A DNA stretch of 64,000 nucleotides from Carya illinoinensis (GCF_018687715.1 NC_056766.1:19699001-19763000), one strand, 5' to 3'. Shown: positions 1 to 11,941, counted from the first letter of the stretch. Notes: a model not told the origin generated them from the sequence alone. Numbers and translations are program-made.

Positions 1-137
1 TTCTTCTGTTTCTCAACAAACAGAACCGTAGCCGGAACAATTATCAAGTGACTATAGTACTCTCTCTCTATTCTCGGCGCGATCCCGAGACAAGCTAAAG
101 AAAGGTACGAAACTGTAGGTTGAAGAAAGATTGCACC

Positions 138-141
<4 letters not shown>

Positions 142-169
<28 letters not shown>
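142..169. repeat. GA dinucleotide microsatellite
   Basis: An uninterrupted GA run of 28 bases. A shorter GA tract follows near 251-263. Confidence 0.95.
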
Positions 170-171
<2 letters not shown>

Positions 172-606
172 CACCGAGGGTATAGATCTTTGCGATCTAT
201 AGGGCCAGAACTACACTAAAAAAGTTGCATCTGACACTCGAGACTGAAAAGAGAGAGAGAGAGGAAAAACAAAACAACAGCCGCAGGACAAGTAGACGCG
301 TATACACTCAGGAAGCTTGTTCGTGCAATCACGAATGAGGGAATGTTTAAAGCTGTTGTATGGCTTTATACTTAATTATAATCCTTTTATATATATATAT
401 ATGTATTCTGTATATTTTGCTTGTTTCTAGCAACCCATTAAATAATTTTGATTTTTTTACAAGTTTCCCTTCGGGGACATCCGATTCGCTCTAATTAAAT
501 AGCTCTATCCTTTTTTGCAGCTTTGACAGCAGTTTTCTGCCACTAACACTATTCCTCTGTTGTTGTGTCTTGCCTACACTTCACTTTTCATTTATTTTGC
601 CATTCG

Positions 607-632
607 CTCTCTCTCTCTCTCTCTCTCTCTCT
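607..632. repeat. CT dinucleotide microsatellite
   Basis: An uninterrupted CT run of 26 bases. Confidence 0.95.
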
Positions 633-1345
633 AAGACGTAAAACTAACAAGGGCTTTTCTTTTTGGCGCTAAAATATTTCAGTGCGTACTGCACGGGCCT
701 TCACCATGCACAATTGAACAATGTACAGAAAGAAAGGAAGGAAAGTAGCCTGTGTTGTTTGATAGAATAGCCAAACAACCTAAATACGTACGTAACATCT
801 CAACCTGTTCCAAGACCTGTTTCTGCTAGTTGTAAAACAAATTTAGCTTGCCAAGGGGAAAAATAAAAAGCTTGTTACTTGCACCCTTTTTCCCAATGGC
901 CATAAAACTGCCAATTCTCACGATTGAGATTATTTTTTAGAACCAATCATCATATCCATGAGTTGAATATATTTACACGTATGTATAGGTATATATATAT
1001 ATATAAATAAATGTAATATCAACATGAGTTGCGCTGGCCAGCCCAATGTAACATGGATTCGGCTTGGCCGATTCAAAATTGGCCCAATCCAAAATACGGA
1101 TATATAATAATTGAGGTTTGGTTCATGAACCTAAGCAACGGTTCGTACCCATAACAAAAAAAAATGATAAAGACAAATTGTGACGCCTCAACTCTGCTTG
1201 TGTTTTGGCATAAATTCTGACTATGGGATGCTGGTTGTTTGGGTACGTCATGCACCCCTAATGTAACAACCCACTAAAAATTTAAGGAATGAATTTTTTT
1301 AAGTTTTAAAAAACTTGTGAATATAGCCACTCACTATGATGTCAG

Positions 1346-1900
1346 CACTACAACAGAATCATTTTTTGAGATGAAAAATGATATCCCAAATTATAGGGAT
1401 TTTATCCTAAAAAATATTTTGGAGTGAAAAAAAATCGTCCCAAGGTCGCTCCTATATCACTATCCCATAAAATATATTGGGACAAAAATCATCATTTCGT
1501 CCCAAAATATATCTTTTAGGACGATTTTGAAATTGACCTTTCGATACCGTTCAACTGTTTAATTATTTTTTGTCACGGTTTAATTTCGTTTTAGAATAAC
1601 GTTCGAATGGTTACTATTGTATGTTTGAATGAAATTAAATTGGTTAAACGGTTATGAAAATACGTTCAAACGATCACACATTTTGATAACGTTTGAATGG
1701 TATAAAATAGATTTCCATTTAAACGTTAAAGGAACAGATCGAACGATAAAAGAGATCGAACAGTGTTGAGTTATGTTCGAACGCTACGATAATAAATTGC
1801 ATTTGAACTTTTTTGATCATCTGATGTCGTTCGATCGGCTTAATCAATATGTTCGAACGTTACATGGTCGTTCAAACGACTACTATTTTATTAAAACTCC
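1346..1900. repeat. CACTA terminal inverted repeat and subterminal repeats
   Basis: After the CACTACAACA terminus come short units reading GTCCCAAAATATA or GGGACGA. From about 1540 to 1890 follow many direct and inverted variants of a TTCGAACG/TTCAAACG/GATCGAACG motif. CACTA transposases are known to bind subterminal repeat arrays, so these are the likely binding sites (inference). The same arrangement occurs at 24619-25000. Confidence 0.7.
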
Positions 1901-2763
1901 ATAATAATAAAAAACCAAATAGACATTTATAATATTTGAAAAACATATATTAGAAATTGTTTAATACTCACGAAAGTTTTATAATAAGTGCGAACTAATA
2001 AATAACCACAAGACTGGCATTGTTCATACATAATTAGATAATGTCATAATCTATACGTAAAAAACTATCAGTTGCTTGGAGGCCTGTACTGTTGCATAAG
2101 CTGCTGCATTTGGAGTTACATATCTCTCCTGAACTCTTCATGTTGTTTGAGGTGCATCTCCATGTCTCATTATTTCGCCAATTGAGCCTCTAACTCATGC
2201 TGCCTTGCAACCAATTCTTCAAATCTATGATTCGCATTCTCTTGCGCTATAGCAGCCGTAGTGGCAGACCCAGAAGAAGAGGAAGAAGGAGAAGGTTTTA
2301 CACAGCAACTCAAACACCTCAAATATCTTGAACGTTGACCTAAAACTTGTGTAAAAATCTCAACATCAGTTTTTGAGAAATTTTGATTTGACGCAGATTC
2401 AGCACCTATGGCAACCATTTTTTCCTACACATAAGATAAAGAGTTAATATCATCATAAATATTCTAATATATTTATTTAAAACAAATTATAATACTTACA
2501 TAATTTTCACGGGCATTGGGATTACTCCACTTTCCATTATGATTAGTATGTGATGCAACATATAATTTTGTCAGATCATAATTGGCATCTAAATCTTGCT
2601 ATAATAAATATTTGTTAAGATATAGTGTCATTAGGATTCATATATTTAGTTAATTATATACAAAAAAAAATAGTAATACCAATTTCTTAGAGAGGCGGTG
2701 GAAAGATCTTGAACATGTATGACGAGTAATCTTCAATTTCGATTTATTTGTTTTATTTATAGA

Positions 2764-2843
2764 ACTTCACTCCTACATAGAAATTGAAAATATTAGTTTA
2801 ATTACTTCACTCCTACATAGAAATTGAAAATATTAGTTTAATT
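2764..2843. repeat. 40-bp perfect tandem duplication
   Basis: A 40-base unit beginning ACTTCACTCCTACATAG is present twice head to tail (2764-2803 and 2804-2843), in intronic or degenerate sequence of the TNP1-like pseudogene. Confidence 0.9.
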
Positions 2844-3015
2844 ATACCTTATATGATGGATCCTCCAACATGTCATAAAGTTTTTTCCAATCAGAAGGTT
2901 GGACATCTTGAAAAGGATGTTGGCGTGCATCTTCCATATTCTCGAACTTATTATAATGCTCATGACACCTTGCCTTATGTTGAATCCAAGGTTTCAATCT
3001 TTGTGTAATTATATA

Positions 3016-4312
3016 TCTAAATATGGATTTTGATGATAACAAATGAATTCAAAAAATAAAGGAGTTTCAAACTCAAGTTGTCTACACAATGGAGTCAAAC
3101 ACATCAAGGAAACAAGCATGAGCAAGAAGAGAATAAGTTCACATTAAAGTCATAGAGTAATGTTGTAAATCTCTTAAAAATTCGAAATTAGGATTAAGGC
3201 TCAAAATTAATATTTTATCATAAAGCATTAAAATACATTTTCCACATGTGCATGAATATTTTGAAAATTAAATTTAAAAATTTTGAAAGATGATTGATTG
3301 TCATCTTTCACATGTGCATACTTTGATTAAAGGGTTGAATTTTGAAAATATTAAAGATGATTGATTGTCATCTTTCACATGTGCATATTTTATTTGAATA
3401 TTTTCAAAAGTGATTGATGTTTTTTTTACTTATGCAAAATGTAGATGATTTTATTTCAAATATTTGAAAAGTAAAGTGTGCTCCTTTTGTCATATACAAA
3501 AAGTAAAAGATTAGGTTTGAATTTTTTGAAAAGTAAAGTGTGCTCCTTTTGTCATATGCCAAAAGTAAAAGATTAGGTTTGAAACTTTTGAAAAATGAAT
3601 AATGTTGTCTTTGACAATTGAAAAAGAAGAACCTTTTATTTGAATTTTTTGAAAAAGTGAATGATGTTGTCTTTGACATGTGAATCTTTTTAAATTTGAA
3701 TATAAAGTCTTATATGCCTATAAATAGATCATTTGAGAGTTTTACGTTCACAACATCCAGAGCATACAACATTCATTCAAAGTTTTCATTCTCTATTCTC
3801 TAAACATTGAGCCTTAATTCTTGTTCATTTTGAGAGATCTAGTTTGCGCTGTATTGTTCTTATTTCACTCATTGAGGAGTGTTTTCTGATAACCTACCCA
3901 CTATCAGGTCTTGTATCAGAAAAAGGGTGTGTATAACCCTTGTGCGTGTAGAAAGTGTTCTACACGGGGGAATAGTTGAATCACCACGTGTAAGGTGATT
4001 GCAAGTGTAGAGGGTGTTTTACACGGATCATTTGTAGCGGTATTGTTCAAAGGTGTAATAGGTTTCTATCTCCACTTGAAGGAGGTTGAATAGTGAATTT
4101 GGGAATCCTTAAGGGGTAGCTTGAGGCGAGGACATAGGCAGTGGGGCCAAACCTCGTTAACATACTGAGTTTGCTTCTCTCTTACCCTTACTCTTTATAT
4201 TTATTGCTATTTCATATTTTGTTTATATTTTATATTATATATTTGATTTATAATTGTTATTTTTTTTAATACAACTCAATTCACTCTCCCTCTTGTGTTA
4301 GTCATCTGGGCA
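3016..4312 (+). mobile_element. Solo LTR, SIRE/Maximus-like Ty1-copia
   Basis: The segment begins around TATGGATTTTGATGATAAC and ends in a block that reads as a plant copia LTR terminus (ATTCACTCTCCCTCTTGTG... TCTGGGCA). It holds a TATA box (TATAAATAG at 3719), then a GAGGCGAGGACATAGGCAG block recurrent in SIRE-type LTRs. There are no gag or pol remnants, so it is a solo LTR produced by LTR-LTR recombination (inference). It carries internal tandem repeats: units with GATTGATTGTCATCTTTCAC near 3290-3385 and AAAGTGTGCTCCTTTTGTC near 3470-3560. It interrupts the CACTA TNP1-like gene. I could not resolve the target duplication, so the borders are good to about 20 bp. Confidence 0.65.
3719..3727 (+). 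promoter_or_regulatory. TATA box of copia LTR
   Basis: TATAAATAG lies in the middle of the solo LTR, at the U3/R position expected for an LTR promoter. Its strand matches the LTR orientation. Confidence 0.5.
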
Positions 4313-5186
4313 ATCCCTTATATTTGCAAAATGCATTACTCATAAGCTCTTCCATAGTCTTACGCTCTTTTCTCCGACCAAAATTTAATTCAAAATCATT
4401 ATTAAAAAAAAATTAGACAAACATAAGCACATTTATAATATTCTAACTTGAAGTAAAATATAAAAATTTACTAACTAAATAAATGTTTTAAACATTATCA
4501 AACAACGCTTCTTGATAAGCTTTTTAACATCTTGGGGGACTTTCTTCCATGAACTTATCGCCAAATGTGCATAAATTCGTGTGAGAGCACCCACATGCGA
4601 TTCAAGCCAAGCTTCTAGTTGTCCTTCGCGTCTAGTATGTTTGTCAAGAATGTTAACATTGATCTTACCCACCTTAAGATATTTTTCCAACATCATGCCT
4701 CTAGTAGTGCCTCAACGTTGACAAGATTGTACTGTGAACTCATCATGATATATAACACTGTAATCAATTTTCCATTATAACCTTAATTAATAACTTTTAT
4801 GACTATTAGAATTTTAGTTTATTCTATAAATTCAATCTCTAATAGTGAGTTTGAAGGAGAGCTAGGAACAGGTGGAGATGGGATGCGAACTTCTTTTCTC
4901 TTTGGACGCATAATTTTTGAAAACTGATACAATATTCATTAAGTAAAATAGTGCTCATCATCACGTAATGTGAAAACATAATTGGTCAATCACTATCTGT
5001 AGATATTTCAGATGAATCAACATTTTTCTCAATTGTCGCATCAACAATTTCAGCCTCAATATCTTCTCTATTTAATGAAATCATCTCATACTGGTTCAAA
5101 TACACAAACAAATTAAAGACGGGCTGACTCTCTTGGTATGCTTCTTGAGTAGACGGATCATCTTCTTCTTCATCTCGCCTTTCCAC

Positions 5187-7926
5187 CTAGGGGATAACAT
5201 CATATATATTTCTTAGAGAATATTTTTGTACTACTTGCCATTGATTTCCTAACTTTGGGTCATCTAAGTAGAATACTTCTTGAGAAGCTAAAATAAAATG
5301 ATCATCTTCGTACCAATTTTTTGATGTATTAATACTTAAAAAATATTCATCATCACATACTCCAGTTCGAGGATTGCTTAAATCCCACCAATCACACTTA
5401 AACAGCTCCCTCAAATATTTCATTCCAATTATATCGACAATAACTACATAGAAATGAATATTTTCTCCATCATGACTTCCCTCGACTAGGACACCACTAT
5501 TTTGTGTTTTCCTATAACAATCTTGATCCATTATGTGATACCTACTTCCCCGAGAATACATGTAGAATATCTTGTAGTGCGTCTCGATGGGCCACGTGCT
5601 AATGCATACAGTTTATCCGATATATCGTTTGGATTATTCACATGCATTTGTACGACCTACATATTGAGTAAATTTTCTATTATATTAATAATAAACGATC
5701 AATATTTTCTGAATTATTGGACGAGTCAAGCATATGTAATGTCATTACCCGTTGTTCAAACTATCTCGGGAACTCCTCTTCATGTTTCTGATTTATATCA
5801 TTTACTCCTAGTTCCTTGAGCATGTGAATATCATCACTAAAATTGATGATTAGCACAAGTCTTTTATATTCTTAGAATTTTGTGAAAGTAAATGAGCGAA
5901 TATTAAATTAAGAAAAGATTATAACTTACTTCAAGTGGTTCTCTATCTTAGGGTAATTGTTCAGCACGTACCACTGAGCTTTCTCAAACTCTCTTCTACA
6001 TAAGTCATAACCACGCACTGCACTAAGTGGATGTACTTGTTGGAAAAATACAGAAAGCACATTTCGTTGTCTTGCTCGGTCAATGTCAAAGTTTATTTCC
6101 AGCCAATCAAACCTAGTGTCAACTCCGTAGAAATATTTGGAACAGAAGGTATGTCATTCATCATCAATATATGCTTCTGCAATTGATCCTTTTGGGCGAG
6201 CCTTGTTAGCAACTGTACGTTTCAACTTTTCAAGGAATCATTCAATGGGATACGTCCATCTATACTGAACTGGGCATGCAAGTCGAGCCTCACGTGGCAA
6301 TATTATGACAATTTCCCGTTTCATTCGATCCAAAACTTCTACATTTAATGTCCTAGCAAATAAGTCTTTGAAAAATAAACCCAACTTAGTCAAAGTCACG
6401 CGCACGTCTTTGGTCAAGTACCCACGGATACCAATAGGCAAGATACATTGTAAAAGGACATGACAATCATGACTTTTTAATCTAGTTATTTTCCAGTCAT
6501 TTGTTCGCACACACCTTGTCAAATTCGAGGCATAACCGTCCGGTAATTTAATTTTCATTATCCACTCACAAAATGTAGCCCTTTCATTCCTTGACAATGT
6601 ATACCATCCAATCGGCATGCAAACGGATGAATCATTTTCTTGCAATTACATTTCTGGTCTTATTCCCAACCATTTTAAATCCTTCCTTGAGTTTAATGTA
6701 TCCTTCATTTTTCTTTCAATTGACATCAATGTTTCCAATACGGATTTGCATATATTTTATTCAATATGCATAATATCAAGACTATGCCATAATTTTAACT
6801 TTGACTAGTATGGTCACAGGTAAAAATCGACGATGACCCATGAAATACAATTTCCTCCCATAAGTGAGCCATTCAGATTTAGTATGTTTGTTACAAGTTG
6901 GATATGCTATTTTCCCCTTAGTACTCCAACCTGACAAGTTTCCATAAGTTGGAAAATTATTTATTGTCCATAACACGACAGTATACATCTTGAACGACTT
7001 GCATGTTGATGAATCAAATGTGACAACCTCATTCTCCCACAAATCTTTCAATTCTATAATTAATGGCTGTAAGTGTATATCTATATCATTTCTCGATGAT
7101 TTCAGACCTGGAATGAGCAAACTCATCATGAAATATGGATCTTTTATACACTTCCACGGTGGTAGATATGGATCATCATGAATTATGGATCATTAAGTAC
7201 AACTGGCCAAGTACTATGACTAGTACATATGTTTCCAAACGGATTAAATCCATTTGTTGCCAACCCAAGTCACACATTACGTGGTTCTTCAGCAAACCAT
7301 AGGTGTTCCTGATCAAATTCCTTCCACACCTGGGAGTCAGAAGGATGTGATAAAATATCATCATTCCTAACTCAGTCTGATGAGTGTCATATCATATCTA
7401 CAGCCGTTGCACGTGACATATATAATCGTTGTAATCTAGGTATCAATGGAAAGTGGCATACTACCTTTTGCGGCACACTTTATTTATTAGATGTCCATCT
7501 TGATTCGTGGCATATGAGACACTCATTCAACTGCTCATTCTCTTGCCAACATAATATGCAGTCATTCTTACATGCATGTATTACATTGTAATCAAATCCA
7601 AGTCTTCGTTTCAATTTTTTTGCTTTATAGAAGTTACGAGGTAAAGTATTATCTTATGGTTGTGCCTCTTTAAACAGTTCGAGTAATATATTGACAGCCT
7701 TAATTGATAATCGGCATATTGATTTTATGCTAAGTAGTCTTACGATAAATGACAACTTACTGTGTCTTCTGCATCCTGGATATAGCTCACGTTGTAAATC
7801 ATTCCACAATCGTGCAAAAGTGTTATGACCCCCATCATTTGAACTTGATGTGTCCATGTCACCTTCATTCATAAACATTTTCGCACCGATGTAACCTAAC
7901 ATTTCCTCCATATCTGTGTTTAGCAC
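5187..7926 (-). pseudogene. CACTA tnp2-type transposase pseudogene (Transposase_21, DUF4218, DUF4216)
   Basis: Reading leftwards on the minus strand, typical tnp2 blocks occur in order. First is the N-terminal part at 7926-7654 (LYPGCRRHSKLSFIVRLLSIK). About 7640-7380 contains LPRNFYKAKKL, ACKNDCILCWQENEQLNEC and CHESRW. At 7364-7176, EEPRNVRLGLATNGFNPFGN can be read with frame jumps. At 7129-6782 are LLIPGLKSSRNDID and TINNFPTYGNLSGWSTKG. A DUF4218 block at 6645-5950 includes RTVANKARPKGSIAEAYIDD and GVDTRF. A DUF4216-type end at 5561-5187 includes LFKCDWWD, VFYLDDPKLGNQW and a final short helix. Stops and frameshifts occur in several blocks. In living elements this protein cuts and joins transposon ends in the nucleus; this copy cannot. 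Confidence 0.85.
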
Positions 7927-8339
7927 TTTATTCTCTTAGAATGTGACGATCCAGGTAAGTCAGCTTTTAACTTATTATCAGTTTACTGTGTATGTATGAT
8001 GGGTAAAGAAAATACAATTTATGTATATATGTTATCATATATGCCATGTCATGCCACGTCATTATATGTTTATCTGTTATGCATGATTTATTCTGTCATG
8101 AATATTTATCTGTTACACAATCTATTCTGTCATGTAATACTGCATGTTATAAGTATGCCAAGTTAAGTATGCCATATGTTACATGTATGTAATATCATGT
8201 AATATTTACTGTTACAAGTATGTCATGTCAAGTATGATATATGTTATATGTTTGGTTATGTTACGAAGTGTTTCCATCTCAAGTAAGTCATGTCTTTCGA
8301 TTTATGTGTAAGTCAGTTATGTCTAGCATACTCGTGATG

Positions 8340-8828
8340 TAATCATTATGATTGTCCGAGCATCTCCACTTGTATTTCACACGAGGTACTTTTGGCAAAA
8401 TCATTTTGATTGTCAAAATGTCGTTCAAATTCAGTTATGCAGATACTCCTAGCGTAATCATTCTGATTGTTAGAGTATCTTATTTAAAATACTTGTAATG
8501 GAATCATTCTGATTGTCAAAGTATTACTAGGTACTCCTCGTGTAATCATTCTAATTGTTAGGGTACGTGTTTTAAAATACTCGTGATGGAATCATTCTGA
8601 TTGTCAGAGTATTACTAGGTACTCCTAGTGTAATCATTCTGATTGTCAGAGTATTACTAGGTACTCCTAGTGTAATCATTCTGATTGCTAGGGTACGTGT
8701 TTTAAAATACTCATGATAGAATCATTCTGATTGTCTTTGTATCTCTAATGGAATATGTTGGGCGGAATCATTCTGATTATTCACTATTCTTGATGAAACG
8801 ACTGGCAGAATCATTTTGATTGTCAGAA
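8340..8828. repeat. Minisatellite, about 11 units with AATCATTCTGATTGT core
   Basis: The core AATCATTYTGATTGT recurs about every 40-58 bases, near 8340, 8399, 8456, 8503, 8542, 8589, 8633, 8677, 8721, 8768 and 8810. The units between also share GGTACTCCTAGTG or TAAAATACTC segments. It lies inside the family B LTR. Confidence 0.85.
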
Positions 8829-8934
8829 TTCAAGTCCAAGTTTATGTCAAGAAATTAAGAATAAGCAATCATGGTGACCCCATGAGATAAGAATAAGTCT
8901 CAGATCAAGTTCACGTTAAGTCAAGTTTCAGATC

Positions 8935-9420
8935 AAGTTCATGTTATGTTATGTTATGCTTACGTACATGTTATATTCATGTTCATGTTAAGTTTCAAGT
9001 TCATGTTCATATCATATTATGTTCACGTTTATGTTATGTTCAAGCTCACGTTCATGTTATGTTATGTTCATATTATGTTTCAAGTTCACGTTTCTATCAT
9101 GTTATGTTCACGTACATGTTATTTTCAAGTTCACGTTCACATTATGTTATGTTCACGTTCACATTATGTCTCAAGTACATGTTTACGTCATGTTATGCCC
9201 AAGTTTATGTTAAGCTCAAGTTCATATTTATGTTATGTATGTTCACGTTCATGCTATGTTTCAAGTCCATGTTATGTTTCAAATTCACGTTCATGTTATG
9301 TTGCTAGTCCATGTTATGTTTTAAGTTCAAGTTCATTTCATGTTAAGTCAAGTTCAGTTCATGTTTAAGTTCAGCTTATGTCAGTTATGCTATGCTATAT
9401 GTCAAGTTATGTTATGTTTA
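8935..9420. repeat. Degenerate ATGTTATGTTCACGTTC simple repeat
   Basis: About 490 bases made of short variants of ATGTTATGTT, CACGTTC and AAGTTCATG. It gives three overlapping open frames rich in Cys, Tyr, His and Val that are artefacts of composition. Confidence 0.85.
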
Positions 9421-9466
9421 CTTACAACTTTAATTGTGCATTCATGATGTTACTACCATACATGTA

Positions 9467-9552
9467 TCATTAACCTGTGTGGGAGTTTCCCATTAACTTA
9501 CTGAGAGCATCATTAACCTGTGTGGGAGTTTCCCATTAACTTACTGAGATTT
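9467..9552. repeat. 43-bp tandem duplication in LTR
   Basis: A unit containing TAACCTGTGTGGGAGTTTCC is present twice with a 43-base period, just before the conserved LTR block that contains ACTATTCCTCCCGAATGG. Confidence 0.85.
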
Positions 9553-10102
9553 GTAATCAAATCTCACCGTGGTAGTCCCAACTACTATTCCTCCCGAATG
9601 GTAGACGATGTATCAGAATCAGAGTAGGGAGCGGACATTGGTAGATTGGAGGAGGTTGACTAGATGTCGCAAACATGACGCGGAGCTTACAGCTTCCATA
9701 ATTAGTTTTTGAACATTATTTTTGGTCTCGTTAGTCGAGTTACACGAGTTACTTGATGAACTTCCTTGATAGTGTATTTTGGTAATGTAAATATGAATGG
9801 TCTCCCATGCTTTTGAGACTACAGTCTTTTAAGAATCATACTGAAATCGTGGATGTTTATTTTGTTAAGTATGCTTGGATTACGATTTAACTAGTTGGGA
9901 TATTATAAGTTTGGTGCATAATTTTGTTAAAAAAAAAAAATTATCCGCTGCGAATATTGCATAATACTAGATGCATGTTAGAAACATTACATCTTGTATA
10001 TCATGAACGAGGGCAGCATGAACGAGGGCAAGTAACCTTGTGTTGCATTTCCTGATACTTCGGATGTCCATTCGATCCCAAGCGAAATCTGGGGGCATCA
10101 CA

Positions 10103-10220
10103 GACATACTAGCTCCATTGCATCTTTAATTGTCATAAATGAGGGCATGTAACCTTATGTTATATGTCTCAGCGCTTCAGATGTCCATCTAATCTCAAAA
10201 GGAATCTAAGGGCGTCACAT
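10103..10220 (+). repeat. Second copy of LTR terminal segment
   Basis: After the first LTR end at 10102, a diverged copy of the last 100 or so bases follows. It shares GAGGGCATGTAACCTTATGTT-like sequence and a GATGTCCATCTAATC block, and ends in GGGCGTCACA. It is either a partial tandem duplication or the end of an older related LTR. Confidence 0.6.
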
Positions 10221-11088
10221 ATAACATTAGGGTTTTTGGCTAAAGAGGAAAAATGATTATCTATTTTTGGTTATTATATATGTTTATCGTATATCCCTAT
10301 ATTGATAAATATATTAATAATTTGTTTGTATCTTGAATCATTTTCTAATATATTTATATTTTCTATAGCCCAATATACATTATGAGAAATATAGAAAAAT
10401 TTTAATTATCCCACTACTAATTTGCCACCTCAAAGTAAATTTCTGATTTGCCACTATCCAAAACATTAACTGTTCTGAAAAAAAAAAAAAAAATATCAAA
10501 GATGCAAAATCAGAGATACAAGAGAAGTTAATAATGCTCCATTCAAAGTCCTATTAGAGTGACAACAATACTTGAGGGGGAGGGAGAATAGAATTAAAAG
10601 AATATTGCAATTAACCAAAGGTTATGTTGACCACCAATGGTAATGGGACACAATTTATGCTTCGACAAAGTCTTGAATTTGTAAGAGCACCTAAGCATCA
10701 CATGCTTATTGAATTATGGTAGTTCTTGGCTCATTTGGAAGATTGATGTCTGAGGAATGTTGTTGGACAGCATGTGTGAATGTTGGGTGGTTGTAAAGTG
10801 ATAGTCAAAGACTTTCTGGCCAAGAGAAAAGGAAAAAGAAGAGGGAGAATGAATGGAGGCCCCTGCACCCAATCTGCCTTGCCCACTTGTCAAATTCCTG
10901 CCTGGGGAGGGCAGAGGCATCCCTCACCTTCTTACTTAAACCAAGCCCACCAAGATTTTCACCCGTCTGTCCAGCCCAATATATATATATATATATAAAT
11001 TAAAAATATATATTTGTATGAAACAACGTCGTTTCATTGCAATGGTTATTGAAACCCCTTCCTTCCCTCCCTCTCCCCACCCTTGTCT

Positions 11089-11145
<57 letters not shown>

Positions 11146-11777
11146 CCCTCTTAGCCTCTATCTCAACTCTCTTACTTGCCATCGCTGAAACCCCTTTGCT
11201 CTTCATCTCACTTGTAAGTATCATAGAATCGAGATCCGTTTGTTTTATTTTTGTTATGGGATATGAGATTATTCAATGAAGAATGGGCTTGTGTTTTGGA
11301 TGCTATGGAGTTTGATTTGTCTTTGTAAATTGAACACAAGATTTTAGGGAGGTTTTAGACTGCATTTAAATACTGAAGTGATCTCAGATGATCTGAGTTG
11401 ATATATGAATATTAGTGTTTTGTGGTCCCATTGAAATGTGTTTGAATGCAAATTTGTTGAAATATGTGTTTGAATGTATGAGTAGGTACCGCTGCTGGAA
11501 AGTCATCTTCTTTTGATATTTCTATTCCCCAATCCCTCATTTGATTTTGCTTCTCTCTCCCTAGTAACTCTTCCTCTACCTCTCTTGTACTCCTCTACGT
11601 AGATCCACCATTGTCGACACCTCCTCCACCTTGCCAGTAAGCCCCATTATCCTCCCATCTCTCTATTTCACTCTCCCTCTTATCTCTAGTCCTCACCAAC
11701 TTCACCTGACATTCTTTATGTTTCTCAGTTGATGTCTCTCTCTCTCCACCACCCATGGCTAGCCACCATCTCAAAAG
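10221..11777. other. Unassigned spacer with microsatellites
   Basis: I recognise no gene or element here. It contains an A run near 10480, a TA run at 10979-10997, a CT run at 11092-11142, and the small inverted repeat ATGAAAC/GTTTCAT around 11018-11037. The part after 11500 is pyrimidine-rich like a plant UTR or an LTR U5. The open frames at 10780-10998 and 11037-11279 are low-complexity. Confidence 0.4.
11092..11142. repeat. CT dinucleotide microsatellite, about 25 repeats
   Basis: An uninterrupted CT run of 51 bases. Confidence 0.95.
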
Positions 11778-11941
11778 TATATTCCAAAATTTACTTTTCC
11801 TTTCTCTTTACCAAAAAAATTTACAGATAACCAGCTCACACCAAAATGACATTTTATACACAGAAAATATTCATTTTGTTACAGTATGCACCATGGTCTC
11901 CTGATGGCTTGCAAAATTTCATATTGCAGATTTCACAAGTT

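Larger units (their letters stand above)
1..1345. other. Left flank, no gene recognised
   Basis: I find no convincing coding exon in this stretch. It holds two GA/CT microsatellites, TA runs near 390 and 990, and ordinary AT-rich sequence. GA/CT tracts of this kind are common in plant 5' UTRs and promoters, so it could be the 5' flank of a gene off the left edge, but nothing here proves that. The short open frame at 1073-1255 has no recognisable domain. Confidence 0.4.
2170..4710 (-). pseudogene. CACTA TNP1-like / Transposase_24-type pseudogene, split by solo LTR
   Basis: Pieces of the second CACTA gene appear in order on the minus strand. One at 4696-4475 contains SWKKVPQDVKKLI. A short piece at about 4380-4313 ends in AFCKYKG. 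A piece at about 3015-2842 contains KPWIQHKARCHEHYNKF and DWKKLYDMLEDP. A piece near 2745-2690 contains NKSKLKITRHTCSRSF. The C-terminal piece at 2418-2170 contains TDVEIFTQVLGQRSRYLR, then a Ser-rich stretch and a Glu/Gln-rich tail. Plant Transposase_24 proteins have this motif order, and gaps between pieces probably include introns. The third piece is cut from the second by the copia-type solo LTR. The family assignment is strong, but exact exon borders cannot be fixed by eye. Confidence 0.75.
1346..7936 (-). mobile_element. CACTA (En/Spm) DNA transposon, decayed, 5' end lost
   Basis: The left terminus reads CACTACAACAG at 1346, the diagnostic CACTA terminal inverted repeat, preceded by a possible 3-bp target duplication (CAG). 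Inside, on the minus strand, lie remnants of both classic CACTA genes: tnp2 (7926-5187) and a TNP1/Transposase_24-like gene (about 4696-2170). Subterminal repeats rich in TTCGAACG fill 1540-1890. No matching terminus (TGTTGTAGTG) is visible on the right, where the element abuts a gypsy LTR at about 7937, so the right end is truncated. A copia solo LTR lies inside the TNP1-like gene. Multiple stops make it non-autonomous now. Left end sure, right end approximate. Confidence 0.85.
7937..10102 (+). mobile_element. Gypsy 'family B' LTR, 5'-truncated, plus orientation
   Basis: This segment is collinear with the inverse of 46902-48530. Shared landmarks are the AGGTAAGT block at the left, GTTATCATATATGCCATGTCATGCC, the ACTATTCCTCCCGAATGGTAG-like block, TTGCATAATACTAGATGCATG, and the terminal GGGGGCATCACA ending at 10102. 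The partner copy is a complete 3.3-kb solo LTR, so this one lacks its first part, where it abuts the CACTA remnant. The body is full of minisatellites. There are no coding domains. The open frames at 8946-9368 come only from the repetitive ATGTT/TCACGTT sequence. Confidence 0.7.

Noticed and set aside
1235..1260. GCACCCCTA as a hAT right end
   Set aside because: No matching TAGGGGTGC start or 8-bp duplication upstream.
8340..8828. CRISPR-like array of regular repeats
   Set aside because: Repeats are imperfect, the spacers are themselves repetitive, there are no cas genes and the genome is plant. It is an LTR minisatellite.
8946..9368. Three overlapping Cys/Tyr/Val-rich frames
   Set aside because: Composition artefact of ATGTTATGTTCACGTTC repeats in a family B LTR.
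11037..11279. Open frame with a long Leu-Ser repeat
   Set aside because: The frame is open because of the CT microsatellite; there is no domain and no gene context.
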